DNA from: Apostichopus japonicus
Lineage: Eukaryota > Echinodermata > Holothuroidea > Aspidochirotida > Stichopodidae
DNA length: 64,000 nucleotides
Assembly: GCF_037975245.1 (NCBI RefSeq)
Contig: NC_092578.1
Span: 13,128,321-13,192,320 of the forward strand
Reading direction: 5' to 3'
The notes beneath the pieces are model-generated. The model had not been told where the DNA came from. It did no database searches and worked only from the letters and a program-made list of their open reading frames with translations. The position numbers and the translations under genes were made by a program. Shown one piece after another: positions 11,011-23,544 of this stretch (its first letter is position 1; the number at the start of each line of letters is the position of its first letter).

Positions 11011-11490
11011 TCTAAATCACATCGAATTAAACTGAATGGTTCCGAAGTTGAAAAGACAACAAACACTGACTACTTAGAGGTATGTATTGATGAAAGTCTG
11101 ACGTTCAACAATCATCTCTCGAACATCCTCAGTAAAGTTTATTACATTGTATATCTAGTCTAGCATTCGTTGCATCATTTTTTAATAGTGATGCTAAGAG
11201 AAATATTTATAATTCTATGGTTCTGCCACATGTGACTTACGCTGTCCCAGTATGGTATCACTTTATATAGCAAAACTACCAATTTAGAATAACAAAGTTT
11301 TTGAAGTATACTTCTAAAATTTTGAGTTTAGACTTCAACTTCCTATTAGACACTGTAAATGCGACTGCTAGAAACGAGTTCATTCGGACGGCAAACACGA
11401 TTAAAACAGACCAAAACCATCCTCTGTATTCTTCATTAAACAGTATGCTAACAAAATCTAAGAAATCGACACATCTTGCCAAAATATAGA
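11011..11490 (+). pseudogene. Decayed LINE reverse-transcriptase C-terminal region
   Basis: Fragments in shifting plus frames read KLNGSEVEKTTNTDYLEVCI, then YNSMVLPHVTYAVPVWYHF, then MKYTSKILSLDF..HPLYSSLN. They match the thumb/post-thumb pattern of non-LTR reverse transcriptases (Y-L-G-V-x-I-D..., Y-x-S-x-V-x-P-x-L-x-Y). Frameshifts and a TAG between blocks show it is dead. It lies within the large intron between Kazal exons 1 and 2. Confidence 0.6.
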
Positions 11491-11777
11491 ATACATCTTT
11501 TTAGAAACTCATTTATCTATCGTGCTGCAATAATCTTTCCATCTAAGCTTTTGGATCTGACTAATTGCAATTGTGTAATTAATACTGTCATTATATAGTT
11601 TAAATTGTTTAGGACAGATTTATAGGAAAGAATCAGAAGGATAGTACACAGGAGTATTGTTTGCTAACAGACAATTTGTCCCATACCTCACGCAGTGTCC
11701 CATATATCACATTTTTGTATTATGTAATTAGTATGAATCGTAATTTCAAAGCAAATTGTACTTGTTTTCATAACCCT

Positions 11778-12085
11778 ACCAAGAGCCTAAGGGCACTATG
11801 GTTCCTTGCTTGTAAGGAATATTTACAAGGGAGCAGCAATGTCTTAAAATCGTTATGTGTTCCGATTTACAGACACAATATTATTGCCAAAAATATCACA
11901 ATAAGGTATCAAAACCAACCTTTGGCCCCTCATAACTTGAGAACCAGGTGTCTGATTGAAGCGGGAGTTGATTTCCTCTATAGAGCACAAAGAGCTCAAC
12001 CATATATCAAAATATTGACAAACTTTGTTGTTTTGCCCTGTATCTCCTAAAATGAGCATATTTTTCAAGATTTGACCTTTGACCT
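11778..12085. repeat. Second copy of the CAAGGGCAC..GGTTCCTTGC dispersed repeat
   Basis: Begins ACCAAGAGCCTAAGGGCACT, like the left end at 8852, and ends in TTTGACCTTTGACCTTTTGA, but the middle differs. It is a related but internally distinct member of the family. Confidence 0.5.
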
Positions 12086-12139
12086 TTTGAAAATGTACAG
12101 CATGCTTAAATGTAAAGCGTTTCTGGCCTGTGTACTAAC

Positions 12140-12298
12140 CTTTTGTACATTCTCCTGCTTCATTCACTGTTAGTGTGGTATTCATGCACTGTGCTATCTC
12201 AAAGAGGCAGTGATTGGGGTAGGTGATACCATCAGATCCACAAACTGGGGCATAGATCTTGATACAGGGCTGTTGGCAGTCATCTCCTGCTGCCCGAT
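12140..12298 (-). CDS. Kazal domain exon 1 (P1 Lys)
   Basis: A 53-codon phase 1-1 exon (CATAACAG|ATCGG ... AAAAG|GTTAGT) encoding one complete Kazal serine-protease inhibitor domain. It carries the Cys pattern C-x3-C-x7-C-x10-C-x6-C-x12-C and the core CIKIYAPVCGSDGITYPNHC. The residue two after the second Cys, the usual P1 site, is Lys, predicting inhibition of trypsin-like proteases. An N-glycosylation sequon (NTT) lies between the fifth and sixth Cys. The start DRAAGDDCQQPC joins the preceding exon as Asp. Confidence 0.9.
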
Positions 12299-12513
12299 CT
12301 GTTATGATAAAAAATAACAAGAGATGTGACAGTCATATAAGAACCTCTAAGTGGATCCAGGCTGGAGGAACTCACTGTCTCTGCCATCTGACGCATGAGT
12401 ATGATGTGCAGTATATATATGCTATTCACCTGTTACCCATGGGCATACAGGCCTAGAATTTCACAATTTACCAGCTTTCTAAAAAATTTGCCTGCTTCAA
12501 AAACTACTGACTT

Positions 12514-12615
12514 AAAGAGTGTGAAGACTCGTGCAAAAAAGAATGTCTAATGCCCGTTTTATGACCTAGTTTCGAATGAGGTGTAACAGAAGTGTTAAAC
12601 ACGGCCACCATCGAT
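12514..12615. repeat. Partial copy of the 38.1-38.7 kb element
   Basis: AAAGAGTGTGAAGACTCG through AGAAGTGTTAAACAC to CACCATCGAT is about 90% like 38362-38460. Its surroundings are unrelated, so it is an independent fragment of the same family. Confidence 0.7.
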
Positions 12616-13325
12616 CCCAGAAAATACATACACAGCTTGCTACCGTCGGTAATTAGACACTAGTGTACAGTCAGTACATACAGCTGCGGTCAATACCCAC
12701 AGCACTAAACGATACAGCGTTGGACATCTCAGGTCCAGCTTACGATAACAAGGTATCACGTTTCATTACTGTCTGCATTTTGTAGAGACAAGAGAAAAAC
12801 TTCATTGCAAGCAACGGAAAGTTAACTTTTTCAGATGGCCGCACGCGATTTGGAGTGAGTCTTCAATGCCTGTAAGGGTCACTTAACAAATGATGCATTT
12901 CAGTATACACTAAATAAAGCTAATTTGATGTGCAACTTAACAATAAAGAAACACATCTTTGTCTGTATACTTCCTAACCCTGTACCTCTAATGAAGCCAG
13001 TATCTGTCCATGTTGTTCGGTTAAATTTTCTCACATTTAAAATGCTACCTACGTGTTGCACCCATGAAACTGGGATGTGATCCCTGGTTACAAGATACGA
13101 ACAGCTAGTAATATATCCTCTAATTCTGCATAGACATAGTTCATATGGTCACCAATTTTTATAAGTGCTGGAAAACTCAGTAGGCAAGGTACTGGAATTG
13201 TAATCCTGCAATCACTTGTTACAAAAACAAAAACAGTTGTTAATTTGCTTTATACAGACTTCTAATTGGATGAATTAAACTAGTATCACAATGGAAAGAA
13301 CTGGTACTGTAGTTTGCCTTTCCTG

Positions 13326-13486
13326 TCAAAGGTTTGCAAAGGCATTATTCTGCTTGATGCCCTGGTACAGTAGTTGAGTGGCCAGACATCCAGCATTAGG
13401 CTCAAAGTCCGGTAATGCTGTGCTCTCTCCTCCGTGTGGCATGATCTCTTCTTGCCGGACGCATGTACGGCCGGCATTGCAAAAGG
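13326..13486 (-). CDS. Possible alternative last exon (Cys-containing, unassigned)
   Basis: An open stretch of 53 codons to a TGA, entered at GCTTCAAAAG|CC in phase 1, which is compatible with the basic exon upstream. It begins AFCNAGRTCVRQEEIMPHGG and holds three Cys, with no Kazal or VWC spacing. If used, it would end the protein before the Kazal domains. There is no nearby AATAAA on this strand and the acceptor tract is only moderate, so it may be chance. Confidence 0.2.
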
Positions 13487-16329
13487 CTTTTGAAGCAAAT
13501 TTAAACAATCCATTCACCTACACATTTTGAAGTTCTAATTGTACGTGTAGTGTACTGGCTTCTGCATTTATATATAAACGCATGTATAGTACATGAATGG
13601 ATACAGATGTAAAAGTCAGTTAACAAGTAGGGCCATTTCCAGCTTCTTGTTGCCTTTATCAAGTACAGTATTATAAACGTTGTGAATAATGTAACCTGTA
13701 GTTTCCTTCAAGCATTAAAACATGTTTCGCGACTAACAACCCATGCCAACTTGTCATGGCATCTCTTGAATCATCGATATGTCCAGGCCTGAACAGAGGT
13801 GGGAGGTCGGTAGGCTTCAACCCCTGAGGTCCATTATCGGGACCGGGAAAATATATCAAAGCTCTGGCAGGATCCCAGGAAAATATATTATGAAATGTTA
13901 TAAATATATATTACTTTATAAGCCTACTGAAGAATGTGAAATGTGGGTCCATAATGGTCACAGGACCAAACCTGCAGGCCCTCGATGCCCTTTGGATGTA
14001 TCCTCCACCTAGATGTCATTTCAGTGGCTAACCTGACTGGTGTATAGCATTGAGACCCTCCTCCACTTGTAGATTAGGATCATCAAGAATAACTGGTAAT
14101 ACCAGGGAAACAATAATGCATCGTATGTAGGGGTAAGGAAAATGTGTCTGAACACAAACAAATTATAATCTTGGTTTCATTGAATCATTGGACGATCGTC
14201 AATGTCTAAACAACTTTTAAAATACACTTAGGTTAATTAGTTTCAAAATTGCTTGAATAATTAGGTACTAAAACTAGGAGGAATATGACAGAGGAACTTT
14301 GACTGTCACACTTAATACTGATTGTTTTCTAATAATTGGGTCCATCTCCCATGGCATTAAGTCCCTTTCGTGGATACAGGGTCAAAATTAAGAATGACTT
14401 TCTCCCGGGGATCTCCGTCAACCAAATAGGAAGCGCTTGTTCGGAATTCACTCACTGGATGTAAACTGTACGCTCTCAAAGAGCACTGCTTTTTTTCAGC
14501 TGTATATTTAATTTTGCAGTTGAACATATACAGTACCTTTAATTGCCATGTTATAAGCTTTCTTCCACCCTCTGCCCCCCTCCCCACCCCCCTCCCCCAC
14601 CGAGACAATCAAACAGCACAAACTTACTGATACGTACATAATTGTCACCTACGTAGAATTCAGCCATAAACTATAAGTACAATACAAAAGAGACAAATAA
14701 GTAAAACAAGTGATCTATGCTGAAAGATGAAACTTTATTGACTTCACTCAAAAATAACCACTGAAAACAAAAACAAACATTGCTAAATAGCATTTGTTAA
14801 ATAATTACTACAACATGCCACAAAACTAGAAGTTTATTTTTGATACCGACTCTACAATAAAGTTTATGGGGGGAGGAAGAAGAAGAAGGAACGGATAAGA
14901 GTGGGGAGGGGAGGGGAGTTGAAAGAAGGGGTTGAGGGGAGAGGCGGAAGGGGTTTATCGTTAATTGACTTCGATCAGGTGCTTTTTGTTATCGGCATGT
15001 CTCTGATGGATGAACTGATGGAAAAATAAAAAGTTAAGGTTGGTTTTATCTGAAAAACTGGATTGACACTTTACAACAGGTCTTTGCTTTAATTAAAATA
15101 TATTGCAGAACCAAGCCTATATATTAAAGTACTTGAGTTGAAGGAAATTTAGCCTAGCCATTGTCAGGGACAGATCCAGGATTAAATAAAGGAGTGTGTG
15201 TGGCCATGTGGGGGTTGAAGCCTCCCCCATTGTGTAGGGTCGGGGGGGGTCTGTGCCCATGAAGACAGTGACTAAAACACTCCATGGATGGAGTGATGTA
15301 TAGATATTAATGATTAAAGAATATTACACATCACATGTATTCTACTCTAAGCTACAGTAGATATTAAGGAATTGTCCACGTAACATTGAACGTTACTGCA
15401 AATTCAATTATCAGGAAAGTCAAGCAACGATATACATTCCAGGTGAACAAATTGGTTTGAGTAACTCTCCACAGGTTGAATTAAGTCTGAACATTATGCA
15501 AATGAAGCAGCTGTAACCTAGGTGCAAAGATAAAGCTGGTGCGACAAATGTAAGTTTGCACTGGACGCAACCAATTGTAACCAATTGTAAGGAGAAACTG
15601 TGACAAGAAGTCAAACCTATGGTAATAACAACATGAAGACTACAATCATAAAGCCTTTACTGTACAACTCCCAGCTGCCTTTAAAGTCACATACATGTGT
15701 CTACAATATAAAGGTAGCCTGCTGAGTTATTAACTAACTTCAAATCGGCAACATCTCAGATGTGACGTAGATATACACAGCAGAATACAGTATTAATGTC
15801 ATATTGTTTATAACCACTGCAATAGATCCCTACCGATCCAATATGATGGCAATTCAAATGAAGGTCTGTATGGAGTCATCTGTCTTTAAAGCAGTATAAT
15901 TAGTAAATTGGCCAATTCCACCGGGACTACTTTAACGAAAGCAGTTATTGAGCACAATACTCAAATTAGTTTACTTATTTCTCTGGAATCCTTATAAAGC
16001 TAGAAGTGGCTGGTTGAATCAGCTAAGACATGAAATATGATTATAATAGATTAGTTCAGTGTCACTCTACAGAACATTGAGAACTAATATTCTCTAGAAC
16101 CCTAGAAACTTTACCTAAACATTTAACGTTTTAATATGTCACAGTGATTAGAGAGAACTGTCTTCCACTAAAGTTGTAAAAAAACTTTTTTTTGTGTAAT
16201 CAGGATATTAACTTATGCGCATATTTAATTCTGGATCTATGCAACATCAAGCTTCTTTTGATGTCTTTCTTTAAGCTGCGTTTGATTCTACTCTAGCACT
16301 ACATTCATAAACATCGTGGTTTAGTGTAA

Positions 16330-16450
16330 GTGTGTTATCCTGGTGAAGTCATGGCGTTGTCATGGTGAAGTCATGGCGTTGTCATGGTGAAGTCATGGCG
16401 TTGTCATGGTGAAGTCATGGCTCTGTCATGGCGTTGTCATGGTGAATTGT
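16330..16450 (+). repeat. 22-bp minisatellite
   Basis: CATGGTGAAGTCATGGCGTT plus GT is repeated about four to five times, with degenerate ends. Noncoding. Confidence 0.8.
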
Positions 16451-18426
16451 GTCATGGCAGTTGTCCAGGTAGAGTCATGTTCTTATCATCCTTTGTCGTT
16501 TTCGTAACTTTTGAGCTGAAATTGAAAAGTTATGTCACATTAGTATTCATTAGTATTATAAAGCAATTTACATAACAGAGACGTACATGCAAAGGGAATA
16601 GCATCATCATACAGGAAAATCAGTTTATAATTACTTATAATGGATCAAATCAAAAACTTCTTTGTTCATAGATTTACTAGTTTTGATAATGCAACTATAG
16701 ATCACTTCCTGTCTCAATATGTCCGAGTATATGTTGTCTTAAACCAATTATATAACAACCAAGAACTTGGTAAGCTAATAAATACACGTCCTACGTAATC
16801 CCACTTCTGCTACCGATCGATCATGTTTCAGTGAACTGCTGCTAAAAAGCCTCAGATCAAGCACTGCAACTTTCAAGGAGACTTAATGTCCCTGTTACTG
16901 TGAGGATGACTGAAAACAAGATTTAACCTTTGCTCATCAGTCTCCAGAATTTTCCTAAACCCTGCTGAGAGTTATAATTCAGACTTTCAAACCTGTGAAA
17001 TGCTCTCTGAATCAGTGTTTCCTTTAGGATAACTTTGGGCAGAATTCTAAAATTGATATGTCTTAGTTCAAGGAAAAGGAACATTCGAGCTAGTTATGTT
17101 TCTATAATTATTCTGGTTTTTCAAGATATTCAGCTTTAAAATATATATGCTAAATCCCTGAACTGTCCCTTTCAAGTAAACTTGATGACATCAGCATAAT
17201 GCATTGTTTTATACACTCTTATAACCGAAACATATTCTGTTAACTTCGTCCTTTAGTTCATAAAAGAACATCCTTGGCTAACATTCAACACCATTTTGGT
17301 AAAGCATTTTAAACATGTCATCTGTGATCGCCATAAAAGACTGTTTTCCTATTGAGCTTTGTGTTGCATGTAAAGAACTGGCCTAATGGACTGTATGTTA
17401 GTGGAATTGCCTCACAGATTTCCTCTGCCCCCTCCCAGTTGCCCCCCCCCCCAGCCACAATCAGATCTGCTACTTATACAAAATATAGAAGTAGGCTTAT
17501 GGTTTGTGTTAGAAACAGCTTCCAATGCAATACATTAATGTGAAAAATTGTCAAATGATAGCACCATTTTGCATCTAAGTCTAAAGGAGAGAGGAAACCC
17601 TCACCTTAGACCCCTTCCCCCATATCAGTGTTATATTCCCCCCCAAATAAAAAATACATATGCCTTCCCCCAGTTGCCCCCCCCCCAGATTGCCTTGGCT
17701 GTTGTTGCTACTGGATGTTTTCTTAGAAATTGAAATTAATATGGGAAATAGCACCTGGATATTTTTTTGTTGTTTTAGCAATGAACAGCAAAGCACCATT
17801 ACTGCTGTGCCTAAAATCATCTCATATCAACCTTTTCCACTTCTCGCACCCCTTAGCAAATTGCAATTGACAAAAACTGTTGCAACTATACCAGCTGTGG
17901 ATAAAAGCTTTCCACATTATAAACTTATTGTTTATTCCTATATTTTGCACCCCCCGTAGTCATGTTAACACCAGAAGAAGGTGCATGCACCCCATTTTTC
18001 GGAAAGGCTGCTCAAGATGTTGTAATCGTTTAGATACATGTTACTTTAGTAATGAACTGTAATATTCAATTCTAAAGGAATTTTATTGCCCAGACATGAA
18101 CATGACTAATGAACTGCTTTGTCATTATTCTTTAGTATCAATTAGCACGAAAATCACAAAAGTTATTTAAGTTGTTTTGTTATAAGTTTGAAAACTTTGA
18201 TATACTACATATAACTTATTTTTATCAGATTCACAAAGAGTCGGTTCTAAGCTCTGTGAATCACACATATTAACTGAAAATCCAACCAAAATTTGCCAAA
18301 AATAGCAAAGAGTATTAAACTCCATAAACAAACCATATTTTACATGCATTCAAATTATTTCAATAATGATTTAGGCATGCAGTACTCATGTATGTCTACA
18401 TATTACATAATACCATAAGCCCTTAC

Positions 18427-18486
18427 CATGCCAAGAAACCCAGGGAGGACGCCCCCCTTTCCTTGGATAGGTTCTATCAGCATGTG
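18427..18486 (-). CDS. Basic Trp/Pro-rich exon
   Basis: A 60-base phase 1-1 exon between TTTTCCCAG|CACATG and CATG|GTAAGG, encoding AHADRTYPRKGGRPPWVSWH. It is single-copy, strongly basic and rich in Trp and Pro. The size class and phase match the aromatic cassette exons, so it may be a diverged relative, but I see no clear residue similarity. It bridges the Thr-rich half and the Kazal half of the protein. No known motif was recognised. Confidence 0.5.
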
Positions 18487-18719
18487 CTGGGAAAACAATA
18501 TTGAGTTGAATGGATTAGCTGTCAGTTAAACTAATCAGTAACAATATTTCAAGTTAAAATATCTAGATTATTGAGAAAAATATTCAAATAACTTTAACAT
18601 GGCATGGACCCCTTTAGTTCTTTATTTCCTTGGAAAATGGTATAGTGTAATCTAGTGGGGTTGTTGAAAAAGGGTCAGATAATGGAACATATAGGACACT
18701 GTGCTTCCTTGCAATAGCA

Positions 18720-18810
18720 GTGGCATTCCTAGAACAATTAGAAGGGGGAGGGGAGGGGAGGGGGAGGGAGGGAGGGGAGGGCGAGGATAGTGAGGGGAGG
18801 GGAGGGGGTA
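18720..18810 (+). repeat. G-rich purine tract, possible G-quadruplex
   Basis: Dense GGGAGGGGAGGGG runs in the 3' part of the intron separating cassette 5 from the basic exon. A second G run lies at 18960-18985. On the coding strand this is C-rich. Confidence 0.55.
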
Positions 18811-19360
18811 AATAAGACCAACAGTTGGGGCACAATGAGAAGTTACTCATGTGGGGCCCAGGGCAAATTATAGTCAGCCGAAGTGTGTATCTTCCTGATT
18901 AAGGTTCTTCATGGACATGTCCAATTTCTTTGGAAGGTGGGTACTGAACATTTTTGGAGGGAGGCGGGGGGGGGGGGGGAGGGATGGAAGGAAGGAACCT
19001 GCCCTCTCTTGACATCTCCACTGTACCATAGTTACACAATATTAAATGTCTTCACAAACTTAATAGATGCTTCCATGAATTACAACAACAGCAGGCAACT
19101 GCAACATTCAAACCTTATGGTGATGTCTGGATATGGTGTATAGGAATGTAAGTGAACATTGAGATCAACATTTAACAAGGTTATGAATGAGCCATCACTA
19201 ATATCAAAGTTGGATAACATTAAGACTTTATTGTTTAACCCCAAAATCATGTGTTTCTATCATTCCATGTTTGTGATAAAGTCACCAAAGTGCCCTTTAC
19301 TTTACAACTTTTAATTTGCATGAACTAAGTAAATGAAACTTAGGAATTATTTTCACTTAC

Positions 19361-19396
19361 CAGTTGTTTTTGGGTATGGAGTAGTTTTCAATGAAT
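19361..19396 (-). CDS. Cassette 5, Thr/Pro linker exon
   Basis: 36-base phase 1-1 exon encoding (D)SLKTTPYPKTT, with Lys replacing Thr of the other copies. It joins the basic exon at 18.4 kb as Thr-Thr|Ala-His. Confidence 0.55.
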
Positions 19397-19681
19397 CTGT
19401 GTTATTGTTAGTAGAGGAGAATGCATTCTGTTAGTTGGTATGAATATATTTGACGTTGGAAGCTAAGTTACAACATTCCTACAAATTATGAGTGATTCTT
19501 TTTCAGTTTATACAAGTTCTCCAATTTCACTCTATGAAACACTTGCTGCCTAGTATGAAACCTGTAAAGCACATTAGAATCAAGCTTAAAGCAACAAAAG
19601 AATGACACATTATGATCATACAGTACTAACACCTGGTATTTTACAATATTCATAAAATGTTAAAAATATACTTAACAGTAC

Positions 19682-19747
19682 CTCCACTGCTGCCCCAGTA
19701 GGACCAATCATACAGAGATGGGAAGCTGTCATAATAAATATGTTCAG
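19682..19747 (-). CDS. Cassette 5, aromatic/acidic exon
   Basis: Fifth copy of the 66-base phase 1-1 aromatic exon. The flanking introns are the most diverged of the five, yet the peptide is the same, which supports selection on it. Confidence 0.63.
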
Positions 19748-20233
19748 CTGGAAAGAGCAATTAGTTTCATGTGTTAGTTGTAAGTATATAAACTTGTTGA
19801 GTTTGAATTGTTAGTCTACCATGTGTATAGTGTAAGACCATACAACCTAATTGGTCTAACCTACATTATGAGTGATGACATACTACCACAACACTCTTCA
19901 CACAACAGAGAGAGGGAGAGGGTTGTGAGGAGACAGGTAAGTAGGAACATAAAGTAACTTCTGAACCTCTGTAAAAACATAGCTGTATAGATGAAAAGAA
20001 CCCTTCAGTGGTGAGGGCAACCAAGAACATTTAATAACCAAAGAATAAACAAGTACTCCTCATGTTACCTACTGAGGGTTGTGCTCAGCATAACACAGCC
20101 AGTCACATACACACAAAACTAAATAGTGGCTAATATTACAAGTTACTGAAGTGTCTGGATATGGTATAAAAGTATGTAGGTGAACATTGTAATCCATCAA
20201 TAATTATAAAAGTTGGATAATATTGTGACTTAC

Positions 20234-21178
20234 TGGTGGTGTCTGGGTATGGTGTAGTAGTAATTACATCAGGGAATGTAGTAGTAAATACACCTGCATC
20301 TGGTGTAGTAGTAAATACATCAGGATATGGTGTGGTAGTAAATACACCTGCATCTGGTGTAGTAGTAAATACATCAGAATAAGGTGTGGTAGTAAATACA
20401 CCTGCATCTGGTTTAGTAGTAAATACATCAGGATTTGTAGAAGAACATACAACCACATCTGGTGTAGTAGTAAATACATCAGGATATGGTGTGGTAGTAA
20501 ATACACCTGCATCTTGTGTAGTAGTAAATACATCAGGATATGGTGTGGTAGTAAACACACCTGCATCTGGTTTAGTAGTAAATACATCAGGATATGGTGT
20601 GGTAGTAAATACACCTGCATCTGGTTTAGTAGTAAATACATCAGGATTTGTAGAAGAACATACAACCACATCTGGTGTAGTAGTAAGTACATCAGGATAT
20701 GGTGTGGTAGTAAATACACCTGCATCTGGTGTAGTAGTAAATACATCAGGATATGGTGTGGTAGTAAATACACCTGCATCTGGTTTAGTAGTAAATACAT
20801 CAGGATTTGTAGAAGAACATACAACCGCATCTGGTGTAGTAGTAAATACATCAGGATATGGTGTGGTACTAAATACACCTGCATCTGGTGTAGTAGTAAA
20901 TACATCAGGATATGGTGTGGTAGTAAATACACCTGCATCTGGTGTAGTAGTAAATACATCAGGATATGGTGTGGTAGTAAATACACCTGCATCTGGTGTA
21001 GTAGTAAATACATCAGGATTTGTAGAAGAACATACAACCGCATCTGGTGTAGTAGTAAATACATCAGGATTTGGTGTAGTAGTAAATACATCAGGATATG
21101 GTGTGGTAGTATATACACCTGCATCTGGTGTAGTAGTAAATACATCAGGATATGGTGTGGTAGTATATACACCTGCAT
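20234..21178 (-). CDS. Cassette 5, Thr-repeat exon (315 codons)
   Basis: About 35 nonapeptides, dominated by TTTPDAGVF/TTTPYPDVF rather than the Glu-containing form. Four variant units read DAVVCSSTNPDVF or DVVVCSSTNPDVF, each adding a Cys at regular spacing. Some copies have Lys (TTKPDAG), adding positive charge. Borders match the other cassettes. Because it is last in the row and differs in unit type, it is probably an older branch of the array. Confidence 0.65.
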
Positions 21179-21746
21179 CTGGTGTAGTAGTAAATACATC
21201 AGGATTTGTTGTAGTAAATACACCAGTGTTTGGGATAGTAGTAAACTCAACCATAGAAGGATAGATACTCCACAGGATTGTACTCAATCATAGAGAGATA
21301 GTACATTATCATTAAAGAAAACTACTTAATTATAATGGTATAATACCCGATCATTATGGGATATTACTATATGATTTATGGGATAGTTCCGGACGAAACT
21401 GAGTTACCCAAAACTATCAACAGACATACTTGACTTCTACATACGATGTGGGGAAAAAAGAATGCTTTCAAAGATTTTTCTAGTTTTTGAAATTCAGTTG
21501 TAATGATTTCAAACAAAGTTCAATTTAGTACTCAAAACATCCTTGTTATAATAAACATAAAAAGTTTGCTTCGAAATCCAATATTTGAGTGAATTTCATA
21601 TTTATTTTTGAGCAAAGTTTTACCTCAAATTCCTGTCTGTTTTTATCCCTCCAATGTTTGTGATAAAGTCACCAAAGTGCCTTTTCTTTACAACTTTTAA
21701 TTTGCATGAACTAAGTAAAAGAAACTTAGGAGTTATTTTCACTTAC

Positions 21747-21782
21747 CAGTTGTTTTGGGGTATGGAGTAGTTGTCAATGAAT
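21747..21782 (-). CDS. Cassette 4, Thr/Pro linker exon
   Basis: Fourth copy of the 36-base linker exon (SLTTTPYPKTT). Confidence 0.55.
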
Positions 21783-22100
21783 CTGTGTTATTGTTAGTAG
21801 AGGAGAATGAATTCTGTTAGTTGGTATGAATATATTTGAGGTTGGGAGCTAAGTTAGAATATTCCTAAAAAAATTCCTACACAGTGTGAGTGATTCTTTT
21901 TCAGTTTATACATGGAGCAAAGTGTTCCCCAATTTCACTTTTTCAAACACTTGCTGACTAGTATGAAACCTGTAAAGCACATTATATGCAATGTGAAATC
22001 AAGCTTAAAGCAACAAAAGATTGACATATTATGATCATTCAGTACTAACACCTGGTATTTTACAATATTCATAAAATGTTAAAAATATACTTAACAGTAC

Positions 22101-22166
22101 CTCCACTGCTGCCCCAGTAGGACCAATCATACAGAGATGGGAAGCTGTCATAATAAATATGTTCAG
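22101..22166 (-). CDS. Cassette 4, aromatic/acidic exon
   Basis: Fourth copy of the 66-base phase 1-1 aromatic exon; peptide unchanged. Confidence 0.62.
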
Positions 22167-22653
22167 CTGGAAAGAGCAATTAGTTTCATGGGTTAGTTGT
22201 CAGTATATAAACCTGTTGAGTTTGAATTGTTAGTTTACCATGCGTATAGTTTAAGACCATACAACCTAATGGTCTAACCTACATTATGAGTGATGACATA
22301 CTACCACAACACTCTTCACACAACAGAGAGAGGGAGAGGGTTGTGAGGAGACAGGTAAGTAGGAACATAAAGTAACTTCTGAACCTCTGTAAAAACATAG
22401 CTGTATAGATGAAAAGAACCCTTCAGTGGTGAGGGCAACCAAGAACATTTAATAACCAAAGAATTTACAAGTACTCCTCATGTAACCAACTGATGGTGGT
22501 GCTCAACATGACACAGCCAGTCACTTACACACACAAAACTAAATAGTGGCTAATATTACAAGTTACTGGAGTGTCTGGATATGGTATAAAAGTATGTAGG
22601 TGAACATTGTAATCCATCAATAATTATAAAGGTTGGATAATATTGTGACTTAC

Positions 22654-22938
22654 TGGTGGTGTCTGGGTATGGTGTAGTAGTAAATACACCTTCATCTGGT
22701 GTAGTAGTAAATACATCAGGATATGGTGTGGTAGTAAATACACCTTCATCTGGTGTAGTAGTAAATACATCAGGATATGGTGTGGTAGTAAATACACTTT
22801 CATCTGGTGTAGTAGTAAATACACCTTCATCTGGTGTAGTAGTAAATATATCAGGATATGGTGTGGTAGTAAATACACCTTCATCTGGTGTAGTAGTAAA
22901 TACATCAGGATATGGTGTGGTAGTATATACACCTGCAT
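22654..22938 (-). CDS. Cassette 4, short Thr-repeat exon (95 codons)
   Basis: Same 95-codon array as cassette 3, including the odd adjacent pair TTTPDEGVFTTTPDESVF. The intron and upstream region are also almost identical; only single-base differences were noted (for example TTATCATTAA versus TTGTCATTAA upstream). This is either a very young duplication or an assembly artefact. Confidence 0.6.
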
Positions 22939-23508
22939 CTGGTGTAGTAGTAAATACATCAGGATTTGTTGTAGTAAATACACCAGTGTTTGGGATAGTA
23001 GTAAACTCAACCATAGAAGGATAGATAAACTCCACAGGATTGTACTCAATCATAGAGAGATAGTACATTATCATTAAAGAATACTACTCAATTATAATGG
23101 TATGATACCCGATCATTATGGGATATTACTATATGATTTATGGGATAGTTCCGGACGAAACTGAGTTACCCAAAACTATCAACAGACATACTTGACTTCT
23201 ACATACGAAGTGGGGAAAAAAGAATGCTTTCAAAGATTTTTCTAGTTTTTGAAATTCAGTTGTAATGATTTCAAACAAAGTTCAATTTAGTACTCAAAAC
23301 ATCCTTGTTATAATAAACATAAAAAGTTTGCTCCCAAATCCAATATTTCAGTGAATTTCATATTTATTTTTGAGCAAAGTTTTACCTCAAATTCCTGTCT
23401 GTTTTTATCCCTCCAATGTTTGTGATAAAGTCACCAAAGTGCCTTTTCTTTACAACTTTTAATTTGCATGAACTAAGTAAAAGAAACTTAGGAGTTATTT
23501 TCACTTAC

Positions 23509-23544
23509 CAGTTGTTTTGGGGTATGGAGTAGTTGTCAATGAAT
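23509..23544 (-). CDS. Cassette 3, Thr/Pro linker exon
   Basis: Third copy of the 36-base linker exon (SLTTTPYPKTT), with identical borders. Confidence 0.55.

Larger units (their letters stand above)
12616..18426 (-). other. 5.8-kb intron between basic exon and first Kazal exon
   Basis: Mostly unique AT-rich DNA. It contains a 22-bp minisatellite (16.33-16.45 kb), several C- or G-rich tracts (14.57, 14.87-14.95, 15.24, 17.44 and 17.67 kb), a segment at 17.27-17.41 kb with a diverged relative at 47.58-47.72 kb, and a possible alternative last exon at 13.33-13.49 kb. No further Kazal or VWC exon is visible. Confidence 0.5.

Noticed and set aside
20386-21264. Long plus-strand ORFs (VVVNTPASG, SKYIRIWCGSK) over the repeat arrays, likewise at 22656, 24418, 26289 and 28841
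   Set aside because: They arise because the repeat unit lacks stops in several frames. They have no start context, no compatible splice neighbours and no signal peptide; the TTTP minus frame joins flanking exons.
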